Shown here: in pieces, positions 53,754 through 61,758 of the stretch
Position numbering within the stretch: position 1 is the stretch's first letter
Layout of the letters: every line of letters starts with the position of its first letter
NCBI GenBank assembly: GCA_035937535.1
Contig: DASZHV010000113.1
Location: forward strand, 1 to 64,000
Reading direction: 5' to 3'
DNA from: Puia sp035937535
GTDB lineage: Bacteria > Bacteroidota > Bacteroidia > Chitinophagales > Chitinophagaceae
DNA length: 64,000 bases
The notes under the pieces: model-generated
What the model was told of the DNA's origin: nothing
Database searches by the model: none
What the model saw: only the letters and a program-made list of their open reading frames with translations
Translations under genes and position numbers: made by a program

Positions 53754-54730
53754 GCGAAAAAAGAGTACTCATTACAGGCGCTGCCGGATTTTTAGGATCC
53801 CATCTTTGTGACCGCTTCATCAGGGAAGGATATCATGTGATTGGTATGGATAACCTGATTACTGGTGACCTTCAAAATATCCAGCATCTGTTTAAGCTCG
53901 AACAATTTGAGTTTTATCACCAGGACGTAAGCAAATATATTCATGTTCCGGGTCCGCTCCACTATATATTGCATTTCGCTTCACCCGCAAGCCCGATAGA
54001 CTATTTAAAAATTCCCATTCAGACCTTGAAAGTTGGTTCTCTTGGAACCCACCACTGCCTTGGTCTGGCGAAAGCTAAAAATGCAAGAATACTCGTTGCG
54101 TCCACTTCAGAAATATACGGAGATCCGCTGGTACATCCTCAGCCTGAAGAATACTGGGGAAATGTAAACCCGGTCGGACCACGCGGTGTATATGATGAAG
54201 CCAAAAGATTTCAGGAAGCCATTACGATGGCTTATCATAGTTTTCATAAACTAGAAACACGTATCGTTCGAATTTTTAATACTTATGGCCCCCGGATGCG
54301 TCTGAATGATGGCCGAGCCCTTCCGGCTTTTATCGGTCAGGCGCTTCGTGGAGAGGACCTCACGGTTTTCGGTGACGGAAGCCAGACCCGCTCCTTCTGC
54401 TATGTGGATGATCTGATTGAAGGGATCTATCGTTTGTTAATGAGTGATTATGCACTTCCTGTTAATATAGGCAATCCATCGGAAATTACACTCAAAGAAT
54501 TTGCTGAAGAGGTGATTGTGGTTACTGGAACAGATCGAAAAATAATCTATAAGCCATTACCCGCCGATGATCCTAAACAGCGCAAACCGGATATCAGTAA
54601 AGCAAAAAAAATATTACAATGGGAACCAAGAGTTGGCCGTAAAGAAGGACTCAAAATAACCTACGATTATTTCAAATCCCTTCCTCCCGAAGAATGGTTT
54701 AAACAACCTAAGGAATTCAAAAGCGTATAA
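53750..54730 (+). CDS. UDP-glucuronate decarboxylase (UDP-xylose synthase)
   Basis: Extended SDR converting UDP-glucuronate to UDP-xylose. Cofactor motif GAAGFLGSHLCDRF, catalytic Tyr-x-x-x-Lys in GVYDEAKRFQEA, STSEIYGDPLVHPQPEEYWG and RIFNTYGPRMRLNDGRA are characteristic of the UXS group. The overlap with ugd indicates that the two enzymes act in sequence. UDP-xylose then feeds a surface polysaccharide; a bifunctional ArnA-like role is unlikely because its formyltransferase domain is absent. Confidence 0.93.
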   Translation: MSEKRVLITGAAGFLGSHLCDRFIREGYHVIGMDNLITGDLQNIQHLFKLEQFEFYHQDVSKYIHVPGPLHYILHFASPASPIDYLKIPIQTLKVGSLGTHHCLGLAKAKNARILVASTSEIYGDPLVHPQPEEYWGNVNPVGPRGVYDEAKRFQEAITMAYHSFHKLETRIVRIFNTYGPRMRLNDGRALPAFIGQALRGEDLTVFGDGSQTRSFCYVDDLIEGIYRLLMSDYALPVNIGNPSEITLKEFAEEVIVVTGTDRKIIYKPLPADDPKQRKPDISKAKKILQWEPRVGRKEGLKITYDYFKSLPPEEWFKQPKEFKSV

Positions 54731-54754
54731 ATAATTAGGAAATTCGAAATTATT

Positions 54755-55816
54755 ATGAGTTCATACCAGAAAGTGATTCTGATAACCGGTGGGGCCGGAT
54801 TTATCGGATCTCATCTTGTGCGTTTGTTTGTAAATAAATATCCCGGATACCGGATAGTTAATCTGGATGCATTAACCTATGCTGGAAATCTGGAGAACTT
54901 GAGGGATGTTGAAACTTTTCCGAATTATATTTTCGAGAAAGGCGATATTACTGATCAGGGAGCCATGCTTGCTTTATTTGAAAAATATTTATTCGACGCT
55001 GTTATACATCTTGCAGCAGAGAGTCATGTGGACCGTTCTATTACCGAACCGCTCGCCTTCGTAAAAACAAATGTGATGGGTACCTGTAACCTGCTTAATG
55101 TTTGCAGAAAGAAATGGAATCAAAACTGGGATAGTAAGCTTTTTTATCATGTTTCAACCGATGAAGTTTACGGTTCGCTGGGAAAAGAAGGATTTTTTAC
55201 AGAAACGACTCCCTATGATCCCCGCTCACCTTATTCTGCTTCTAAAGCATCCTCCGATCATTTTGTAATGGCCTACCACCATACTTACGGTTTGCCGGTG
55301 ATCGTTTCCAATTGTTCAAACAATTATGGCTCTCATCATTTCCCGGAAAAACTGATACCGCTGATGATTATTAACATTAAAAACAATCGCCCCCTTCCGG
55401 TATATGGTAAAGGAGAAAATATACGCGACTGGTTATATGTCGATGATCACGCTTCAGCCATTGATCTGATATTTCATAAAGGAAGGACTGGTGAGAAATA
55501 TAATATCGGAGGATTTAATGAATGGAAAAATATTGACCTCATCTATTTGCTTTGTGGAATAATGGATAAAAAACTTGACAGGAAACCAGGCGATTCAGCC
55601 AAACTTATCAGTTTTGTAAAAGACCGTCCAGGTCATGATATGCGTTACGCAATTGATGCCGGAAAATTATACCATGAACTTGGATGGGAACCCTCACTTA
55701 AGTTTGAAGAAGGCCTGGAAAAAACTGTCGATTGGTATCTGGCAAATAAAAAATGGATTCAACAGGTAACTTCAGGTGAATATCAACACTATTATGAAAA
55801 ACAATACCATAAATAA
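54755..55816 (+). CDS. rfbB: dTDP-glucose 4,6-dehydratase
   Basis: First committed enzyme of the dTDP-6-deoxysugar path. TGGAGFIGSHLVRLF binds NAD, SHVDRSI and VSTDEVYGSLG hold the acid/base Asp-Glu, and YSASKASSDH is the Tyr-x-x-x-Lys. The 353-residue length and NCSNNYGSHHFPEKLIPLMI are typical. It overlaps rfbC by one base (TAATG). Confidence 0.97.
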   Translation: MSSYQKVILITGGAGFIGSHLVRLFVNKYPGYRIVNLDALTYAGNLENLRDVETFPNYIFEKGDITDQGAMLALFEKYLFDAVIHLAAESHVDRSITEPLAFVKTNVMGTCNLLNVCRKKWNQNWDSKLFYHVSTDEVYGSLGKEGFFTETTPYDPRSPYSASKASSDHFVMAYHHTYGLPVIVSNCSNNYGSHHFPEKLIPLMIINIKNNRPLPVYGKGENIRDWLYVDDHASAIDLIFHKGRTGEKYNIGGFNEWKNIDLIYLLCGIMDKKLDRKPGDSAKLISFVKDRPGHDMRYAIDAGKLYHELGWEPSLKFEEGLEKTVDWYLANKKWIQQVTSGEYQHYYEKQYHK

Positions 55817-56370
55817 TGCCATTTAAAGAAACTCCCTTACCTGGTGTTATAATATTTGAACCCACTGTTTACCCTGATGAACGCGGATTTTTTTACGAAT
55901 CCTATAACAAGCGTTTATTCCATGACAATAATATTTTAAATGAATTTGTTCAGGATAACCAATCCTATTCAGTTTATGGTGTTATCCGTGGATTACATTA
56001 TCAGAAAGAACCCTATGCGCAGTCAAAACTGGTACGTGTTTTACAAGGTGAAATACTGGATATTGTTCTTGACATCCGCGTAGGATCACCCGGATTTGGT
56101 AAAATATATGACATAAGGTTATCATCTGAAAATAAAAAGCAGATATTCGTTCCCAAAGGTTTTGCTCATGGCTTTTCTGTATTAAGCGAAACAGCTGTCA
56201 TAACTTATAAATGTGATCAGTTTTATAATAAACAAAGTGAAGCGGGTATCCGGTTTAATGATTTAAGTTTGAATATAAACTGGCAAATTCCACCGGATAA
56301 GGCACTTATCTCTGGAAAAGACATGCAATTGCCGGAATTCAACCCTTCCATATCAGATTTTATTTACTAA
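55816..56370 (+). CDS. rfbC: dTDP-4-dehydrorhamnose 3,5-epimerase
   Basis: Cupin-fold epimerase of 184 residues. Family blocks are DERGFFYESYNKRLF, the catalytic His of VIRGLHYQ, DIVLDIRVGSP, and FVPKGFAHGFSVLSETA with its Tyr/His partners. It converts the RfbB product into the L-rhamno form. It is placed between rfbB and rfbD. Confidence 0.97.
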   Translation: MPFKETPLPGVIIFEPTVYPDERGFFYESYNKRLFHDNNILNEFVQDNQSYSVYGVIRGLHYQKEPYAQSKLVRVLQGEILDIVLDIRVGSPGFGKIYDIRLSSENKKQIFVPKGFAHGFSVLSETAVITYKCDQFYNKQSEAGIRFNDLSLNINWQIPPDKALISGKDMQLPEFNPSISDFIY

Positions 56371-56374
56371 CCGG

Positions 56375-57256
56375 ATGCCAAAACCCTCAACATATCGTAT
56401 AACCGTATCCGGTAGTAACGGACAACTTGGTAAAGAATTTGTCCGGATTGCCGCTGTTCATCCCAGCTTTCAGTTTACTTTTTTGTCGAAGGAAGAATTT
56501 CCTTTGGAGGATAATAAAAAAATAATAGAATGGCTTAATCGGTATCCGGTTGACATATTCATACACTGCGCTGCTTATACCGCAGTAGATAAAGCAGAGT
56601 CAGAAAAAGAAAAAGCCTTCCAGGTAAATACGACAGCTTCGGGACTTATTGCTGGCCATCTTTCAAAAAACAAGACCCGGCTTATCTATATTTCTACTGA
56701 TTATGTATTTGACGGAACCTCATCTGCTCCTTTAAAAGAAGATGCAGACACAAATCCCATTAATGTATACGGAGCCTCCAAACTGGAAGGTGAGCGCCTG
56801 GTTCTTCAAAATAATCCATCTTCTCAGGTAATACGTACATCCTGGCTTTATTCTTCTTTTGGAAATAATTTTGTGAAAACAATGATGCGCCTGATGAAAG
56901 AGAGAAAGTCGATTCAGGTCGTGAATGATCAGAAAGGTTCACCCACTTATGCCGGAGATCTTGCAAGAGCCATATTGCAAATGCTTGAATCGGATCATTT
57001 CATACCCGGAATATATCATTTTAGTAATGAAGGGGAAACTACATGGTATGAATTTGCAGAAGAAATAAAAGAATTAACTGGGAGTAACTGTCAGATTTTG
57101 CCCATTCCTACTTCTGGTTATCCTACCCCAGCAAAGCGTCCCGCTTATTCCCTGCTGGATAAATCAAAAATTAAAAAAGACTATGGTCTTCAGATTCCTG
57201 ACTGGCAAACCAGTCTGGCGTATTGTATTGAATTATTAAAAAAGCAGGGAGTGTAA
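56375..57256 (+). CDS. rfbD: dTDP-4-dehydrorhamnose reductase
   Basis: Final step to dTDP-L-rhamnose. GSNGQLGKEF binds NADPH, ISTDYVFDGTSSAP and VYGASKLEGE hold catalytic Thr/Tyr-Lys, and VIRTSWLYSSFGNNFVKTM is characteristic. The protein is 293 residues. It is the last gene of the operon; rfbA (the nucleotidyltransferase) is not in the window, so dTDP-glucose must be supplied from a gene elsewhere. Confidence 0.96.
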   Translation: MPKPSTYRITVSGSNGQLGKEFVRIAAVHPSFQFTFLSKEEFPLEDNKKIIEWLNRYPVDIFIHCAAYTAVDKAESEKEKAFQVNTTASGLIAGHLSKNKTRLIYISTDYVFDGTSSAPLKEDADTNPINVYGASKLEGERLVLQNNPSSQVIRTSWLYSSFGNNFVKTMMRLMKERKSIQVVNDQKGSPTYAGDLARAILQMLESDHFIPGIYHFSNEGETTWYEFAEEIKELTGSNCQILPIPTSGYPTPAKRPAYSLLDKSKIKKDYGLQIPDWQTSLAYCIELLKKQGV

Positions 57257-57282
57257 AATTTACTATAATTACTTTATTTAAC

Positions 57283-57543
57283 TTATTTAGCTAATTTGGT
57301 TTGTTTCATACTATCGGGCTTTAATCCGATAACCGGTGTTTCACTTTCGTCTTCATGGATACCATAAAGTAATTCCTCATTTAATTCCAGCACATCCCTT
57401 TGCAAGCCGTAAATCTCGTGGGTAAGTTTCTTCACTTTTTTCACTCCGATCAGGTAGCCTATAGAAAAGATAAAAAGACCGGCAATCACTACATCCAGCA
57501 TATTTAACTGAATGGCTCTAAGCAAATCGATAACAGTTTCCAT
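57283..57543 (-). CDS. small membrane protein with coiled-coil tail
   Basis: The 86-residue product has one membrane helix (about 17-34, VVIAGLFIFSIGYLIGV) followed by a basic stretch and a leucine-rich helix (YGLQRDVLELNEELLYG) of coiled-coil type. No motif is recognised. It is the only minus-strand gene between the sugar operon and the DUF885 gene, and could be a membrane-associated assembly factor, but function is unknown. Confidence 0.6.
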   Translation of the reverse strand: METVIDLLRAIQLNMLDVVIAGLFIFSIGYLIGVKKVKKLTHEIYGLQRDVLELNEELLYGIHEDESETPVIGLKPDSMKQTKLAK

Positions 57544-57803
57544 AAATTTAATTTTAAACAGGATTGGATTAAATACACTTTAAAAGTACCCTTCGGAACC
57601 CAGATCTACAACGTAAAATGCCTCCATTTATGATCCGTATTTTTACGGTATTTTAATAGGGCCAAATATTCTCTAGGCATAACATATTAAAATTCAACCG
57701 TTTATATACCAGGCTTCCAGGATCCGAACTTTTATTATATGGTAGAAAAGGCGAGATAATGAGTTTTTCTTAGATTCAGTAAACCTTAAGGATAAACCCG
57801 AAT

Positions 57804-59555
57804 ATGAAATCTATTCACTTTATTATCGTTCTGTCAGCTCTTGGAATACTCGCATGCAAAGAAACCACTAATAAAAGTATTGCCAGGGCCGATAAAACTT
57901 TTTCAGATTTCGAAATCCGTTTTCTGGATAGTTACTGGAAACAGTATCCTTCCAATTCCATAATTATTGGATATGGAAAATATTATGAAAACCTGGTAAT
58001 CCCCGATAGCACGTCTTTTGCCCTGCACGTTCAGTTTTCCCGGGACTGGATAGATTCGCTGAATACGCTTGACTATAGCGGACTTAGTGACAATAATAAA
58101 ATCAGTTTCAACATTATCAAAAATCAACTTGAAAGTGATATCTGGTATCAATCCATTTTCAATCAACAGCAATGGGACGCTTCTTCTTACAACTTAAGTG
58201 ATGAATGTTATTATTTAATCCATCAATTGTACGCTCCTCTGGATGATCGTTTAAGAATTCTTTCTAAACACCTGGAAAATGCAGATAATTATTATCGGGC
58301 TGCATTTAAAATGCTGAATAAACCTACCCGTGAAAGCGTTGGACTCTCAGTTATTCAAAACAAGGGAGGAATTTCCATTTTTGGTAAAGAGCTGACCGAT
58401 TCCATTAAATCATCTCACCTGACAATTACGGAGATCAACACGCTGAATCAAAACATTGACAAAACCGTAAAAGCAATTAACGCATTTGTTGATTCTCTGA
58501 ATAGTATGCTGGCGAATAAATCATCTGAATTTAGAAATTTCAGTATCGGAAAGGATTTATACAAAGAGAAATTCAAATATGACCTGGCTACTGATTTTAC
58601 TCCGGAAGAAATGTATATGAAGGCTTCTGCAGAAAAAAAATCAGTTACTGCACGTATGTTCGTGACTGCTGACAGCTTATGGATAAAGTATTATCCACAT
58701 AAAATAAAACCAAAAGATAGTATTACATTGATTCAATCTGTGATCAATGAGATATCATTACAACATGCCAGGGCGGAAGATTTTTTTGATTCTTTAAGGA
58801 ACCAGGTATATGAATTAAAAAAATTCATAATCCAAAAAGATCTGTTTGATTTTGACACTACGTATCCAATCGTTGTAAGGATCATGCCTGAATATGAACG
58901 GGGACTTACCATTGCCAGCGCAGAATTTACTCCACCTTATCAAAAATCCGGGGACACTTATTATAATATTGACGATCTGACCAAATACCAGAAAGAAAAA
59001 AGGGAAAGTACTTTACAGGAGATGAATAATTATATGTCCCAGCTGATTTCCATCCATGAAGCAGTACCTGGTCATTGTCTGCAGGGAATTTATAATAACA
59101 AAAAATCTCCTGACGTACTTCGATCTGTTTTTCAAAACGGTGCAATGGTTGAAGGCTGGGCAGTATATTCTGAAACAATGATGGTGGAAAACGGATGGGC
59201 CGGTTACGCGCCTGAAATGCAACTCATTCATGATAAACTCAAGCTCCGCGAATTAGGTAACGTGATCATCGATTATCAAATGCAATGCTTGGATTCTCCC
59301 AAGGAAGCTATCATGCAATTATTGGTTAAAGATCTTTTTCAAACCAGATCCCAAGCAGAAGAAAAATATCACCGGGCTACTTTATCACAGGTTCAACTCT
59401 GTTCGTATTTTTCCGGTGCTTCGGCAATAATATCTCTCAGGGATGAATATAAAATCCGGATGGGTATTAATTACAGTCTGAAAGAATTTCATGAAAACTT
59501 CCTGAAGTATGGCAGTTCCCCGGTTAAATATATCAGGGAAAGAATGCTGCAATAG
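57804..59555 (+). CDS. DUF885-family lipoprotein, likely metallopeptidase-like
   Basis: A lipoprotein signal with lipobox ILAC (Cys18) precedes 560 helical residues of the DUF885 family. The family's histidine motif is ISIHEAVPGHCLQGIYN (His-Glu-x-x-x-Gly-His), followed by an acidic partner in MVEGWAVYSETMM; this pattern resembles zincin peptidases, and zinc-binding is plausible though not proven for the family. At 583 residues it has normal length. It lies alone, 248 bp after the sugar operon's unrelated small gene. Confidence 0.88.
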   Translation: MKSIHFIIVLSALGILACKETTNKSIARADKTFSDFEIRFLDSYWKQYPSNSIIIGYGKYYENLVIPDSTSFALHVQFSRDWIDSLNTLDYSGLSDNNKISFNIIKNQLESDIWYQSIFNQQQWDASSYNLSDECYYLIHQLYAPLDDRLRILSKHLENADNYYRAAFKMLNKPTRESVGLSVIQNKGGISIFGKELTDSIKSSHLTITEINTLNQNIDKTVKAINAFVDSLNSMLANKSSEFRNFSIGKDLYKEKFKYDLATDFTPEEMYMKASAEKKSVTARMFVTADSLWIKYYPHKIKPKDSITLIQSVINEISLQHARAEDFFDSLRNQVYELKKFIIQKDLFDFDTTYPIVVRIMPEYERGLTIASAEFTPPYQKSGDTYYNIDDLTKYQKEKRESTLQEMNNYMSQLISIHEAVPGHCLQGIYNNKKSPDVLRSVFQNGAMVEGWAVYSETMMVENGWAGYAPEMQLIHDKLKLRELGNVIIDYQMQCLDSPKEAIMQLLVKDLFQTRSQAEEKYHRATLSQVQLCSYFSGASAIISLRDEYKIRMGINYSLKEFHENFLKYGSSPVKYIRERMLQ

Positions 59556-60079
59556 AATAAATATTCACGCTGTTAGGTAAATGGACCCAAAATTTAATTA
59601 TTGATAAAGTCCGATATTAGATGGCATTATTCAATCCCTTACGTCCTCTTCGGGTACGGAGGATTCCAGTTGCCCCCTACTTAAAGCATATTTTCACTGT
59701 TCCCGAATGTAAAAGCCCAACAATACTTTTTGGGGCCTTGTTGCCTGACCTGGATTCGAACCAAGACAAACAGAGTCAGAGTCTGTCGTACTACCGTTAT
59801 ACTATCAGGCAATATGCGGTTAAAGAATTAATTTCCTTTATTTTCGGCTGCAAAGATAACTTAGAGAGTTGAATCATAGGTGGATAACAGAACATTAAGA
59901 CATGCATTTTATCAACAGATCATGGTACTGGGAAACTGTTCAAATAATTTTTTTATTAGGCAATAAGATTGAAATTAAGTTACATATGATTGATTTTCAA
60001 TACTTTATACTCTAATTCCAGCTTTTCTTCAAAATAATGAATTATATGTTACAAATCTTCAACCTGATGTTACTAATCT
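59556..60079. other. 524-bp gap with a tRNA and an upstream motif
   Basis: Apart from tRNA-Gln (59741-59811) no gene is supported. An 83-codon plus-strand frame at 59621-59872 reads through the tRNA antisense and is spurious. The AT-rich end (59940-60079) holds one bipartite TTACAAA motif before the sigma gene and a weaker variant near 59980. Confidence 0.7.
59741..59811 (-). tRNA. tRNA-Gln (CUG)
   Basis: The minus-strand transcript folds into a full cloverleaf: acceptor TGCCTGA with TCAGGCA, D arm GTAT with GTAC, anticodon stem ACAGA with TCTGT around the loop CTCTGAC (anticodon CTG, for Gln CAG), T arm CTTGG with CCAGG around TTCGAAT, and discriminator A. CCA is not encoded. The variable loop is short, four bases. 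Confidence 0.92.
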
Positions 60080-60084
60080 ATGAA
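60049..60084 (+). promoter_or_regulatory. bipartite motif, copy 1 (sigma gene start)
   Basis: TTACAAA (60049-60055), 13 bp, then GTTACTAATCTATGAA (60069-60084). The ATG within the second half is the sigma start codon. The two TTAC cores are 21 bp apart, two helical turns. Two further copies follow the operon. A promoter read by the adjacent sigma factor or an operator are both possible. Confidence 0.6.
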
Positions 60085-60685
60085 TAAGAAAAGCAGATTT
60101 TCCGATTCTGACCTTGTAGAAGCGATAAATGAAAAGGACTTGCTGGAACAGGCCATATTGCAACTCTATCAAGATCACGCAGAAATCACCAGATCTTTTA
60201 TTATGGGCAAGGGCGGAACAGAGCAGGACGCAGATGATATCTTCCAGGAAACGATTGTTTCGTTTATCGAAAGTGTTCAAAAAGGAAAATTCAGACAGGA
60301 ATCTGGCATCAGAACCTTTCTGATTTCTATATCAAAATACATCTGGTACAATGAAATCAGAAAAAGGCAAAGAGCAGGTAATCGTGAAAAGATTTTCGAA
60401 ATGGATCGCGACCAGAAAGAGGAGCCAGTTACTGAAGCGATTATTGATCGTGAAATGAAACAACAACTGAATAAGTTGCTACAGGAACTTGGTGAATCCT
60501 GCAAAAAAATTCTTGAGTTATTTTACTATGAGAATTTGTCTATGAAAGAAATAGTTTCGCAAATGCATTATGAAAACGAACAGGTAGTCAGAAACAAAAA
60601 GTATAAATGTCTGCAGCAGTTAACCGATAAAATGAAGCAAAATCCGCTGGCAGCAAAACAAATAAATGAATTGATCTCTAAATAA
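60080..60685 (+). CDS. sigma-70 family (ECF-like) RNA polymerase sigma factor
   Basis: The product is 201 residues. Region 2 lies at about 35-105 with GGTEQDADDIFQETIVSFIE (the core-binding helix) and ISKYIWYNEIRKRQR; region 4 at about 135-190 with LGESCKKILELFYYENLS and a helix-turn-helix around MKEIVSQMHYENEQVVRNKK. The pair with the following gene, 4 bp downstream, is a sigma / anti-sigma unit, facing a TPR-CHAT gene on the opposite strand. Its promoter region carries a bipartite motif that recurs twice after the operon, so it may recognise its own sites. Confidence 0.9.
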   Translation: MNKKSRFSDSDLVEAINEKDLLEQAILQLYQDHAEITRSFIMGKGGTEQDADDIFQETIVSFIESVQKGKFRQESGIRTFLISISKYIWYNEIRKRQRAGNREKIFEMDRDQKEEPVTEAIIDREMKQQLNKLLQELGESCKKILELFYYENLSMKEIVSQMHYENEQVVRNKKYKCLQQLTDKMKQNPLAAKQINELISK

Positions 60686-60689
60686 AATT

Positions 60690-61448
60690 ATGCAACCGAA
60701 TAAGGAAATATTAATTGATTATCTGGACCATCAACTGAATCAGGAAAATACTGAACAGGTTGAAATCATGGTACGGAATGATAAATCACTTGAAAGTGAA
60801 CTGCAATATCTGAAGCTGGCCATTGATACTGTTCGCCTGGATGCCATTAATGATAAAGTTCTTGCAATACGCAAATCCCTCGGAAATACACATAATCTAA
60901 CTGGAATACCATCAAAAACGATAGTTCGCAGCATGTACAAAATGAGTATAAGGGCTGCAGCTTTATTTATCCTTCTTGCAGGAATCGCAGTTTTATATAA
61001 ATATACTTCAGTCAGTACCCTTTCTGTTTATAAAAACCAATTTACCAGCTATGAGTTAAGCAATATGCGTGGTCAGGATATACGCGACACGGAAGTTGAA
61101 GCATATCGAAATAAAAACTGGAGTGAAGTGTTAGCGGTTTTTCAAAATCAAGATAATAAATCTAATAAGTCAGTATTCCTGGCTGCCATGGCCGAAATGC
61201 AGTTAAAACATTTTCCCCAGGCTGTTTCCCTTTTCGAAAAAATCCTGAAAACAAACATCAAAACTGGAGATAACTCTTTTCAGGATGAAACAGAATATTA
61301 TTTGTCCCTTGCCTATCTGATGAATCATGAAGAAAATAAAAGTATCAGAATATTAAATAAAATTAAGGCAGATACAAGTCATACGTATTACCCGCTGGTT
61401 TCCAAATTATCTGCTATTGATTTGAAAATCATAGAGTTAAAAAAATAA
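60690..61448 (+). CDS. membrane anti-sigma-like protein with TPR-like domain
   Basis: The protein, 252 residues, has a cytoplasmic helical N-terminus (1-80) resembling an anti-sigma segment (LIDYLDHQLNQENTEQVEIM), one membrane helix (about 86-104) and an outer domain with TPR-like repeats (EVLAVFQNQDNKSNKSVFLA, MQLKHFPQAVSLFEKIL and DETEYYLSLAYLMNHEENKS). No His/Cys zinc motif is present. By position it should inhibit the sigma factor encoded 4 bp upstream; the outer domain would sense a signal. Confidence 0.75.
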   Translation: MQPNKEILIDYLDHQLNQENTEQVEIMVRNDKSLESELQYLKLAIDTVRLDAINDKVLAIRKSLGNTHNLTGIPSKTIVRSMYKMSIRAAALFILLAGIAVLYKYTSVSTLSVYKNQFTSYELSNMRGQDIRDTEVEAYRNKNWSEVLAVFQNQDNKSNKSVFLAAMAEMQLKHFPQAVSLFEKILKTNIKTGDNSFQDETEYYLSLAYLMNHEENKSIRILNKIKADTSHTYYPLVSKLSAIDLKIIELKK

Positions 61449-61457
61449 TAAAACAGA

Positions 61458-61493
61458 TTACAAACGAAGAGTGAGTGGTTACTAATCTATGAA
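61458..61493 (+). promoter_or_regulatory. bipartite motif, copy 2
   Basis: TTACAAA (61458-61464), 13 bp, then GTTACTAATCTATGAA (61478-61493). All 7 and all 16 bases of the two blocks match copy 1 at identical spacing, while the spacers differ, so both blocks are conserved on their own. The ATG leads only to an eight-codon frame. Confidence 0.6.
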
Positions 61494-61523
61494 ACAGTTC
61501 TTTGAAAATAAATAATATCTAGG

Positions 61524-61552
61524 TTACATGTTAACCGACAGCAGTTACTAAG
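61524..61552 (+). promoter_or_regulatory. bipartite motif, copy 3
   Basis: TTACATG (61524-61530), 13 bp, then GTTACTAAG (61544-61552). The same 21-bp distance between TTAC cores as the other two, with less of the flanking match. Confidence 0.5.
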
Positions 61553-61758
61553 TATAGAAAAAATTCAATCCGATATTATATCCAGAAAACCAAAAACGAA
61601 TTCAATAGTCCATTGAAAACCATATCCTGAAAAACTATTAAACCCTATTTCTGTAGAAAACAATCGATCCAATCCTAAGAAAAGTCCCTTCCAAACCAAT
61701 GAAATTCCAAATCAAAAGTCGACGTATCCCTGAAAACACTGAGTAGGTTTAGACAACG

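Larger units (their letters stand above)
61449..61758. other. 310-bp gap with two motif copies
   Basis: No gene is supported between the anti-sigma-like gene and the end of the CHAT gene. It holds copies 2 and 3 of the bipartite motif. Copy 2 includes an ATG opening an eight-codon frame (61489-61515) that may be a remnant of a gene start. Confidence 0.7.

Noticed and set aside
59621..59872. 83-codon plus-strand frame with PDLDSNQDKQSQSLSYYRY
   Set aside because: It is the antisense translation of the tRNA-Gln gene, a classic false protein.
59980..60012. Fourth copy of the bipartite motif (TTACATA then TACTTTAT)
   Set aside because: The spacing is one base off and the second block matches poorly, so it is not counted with the three good copies.
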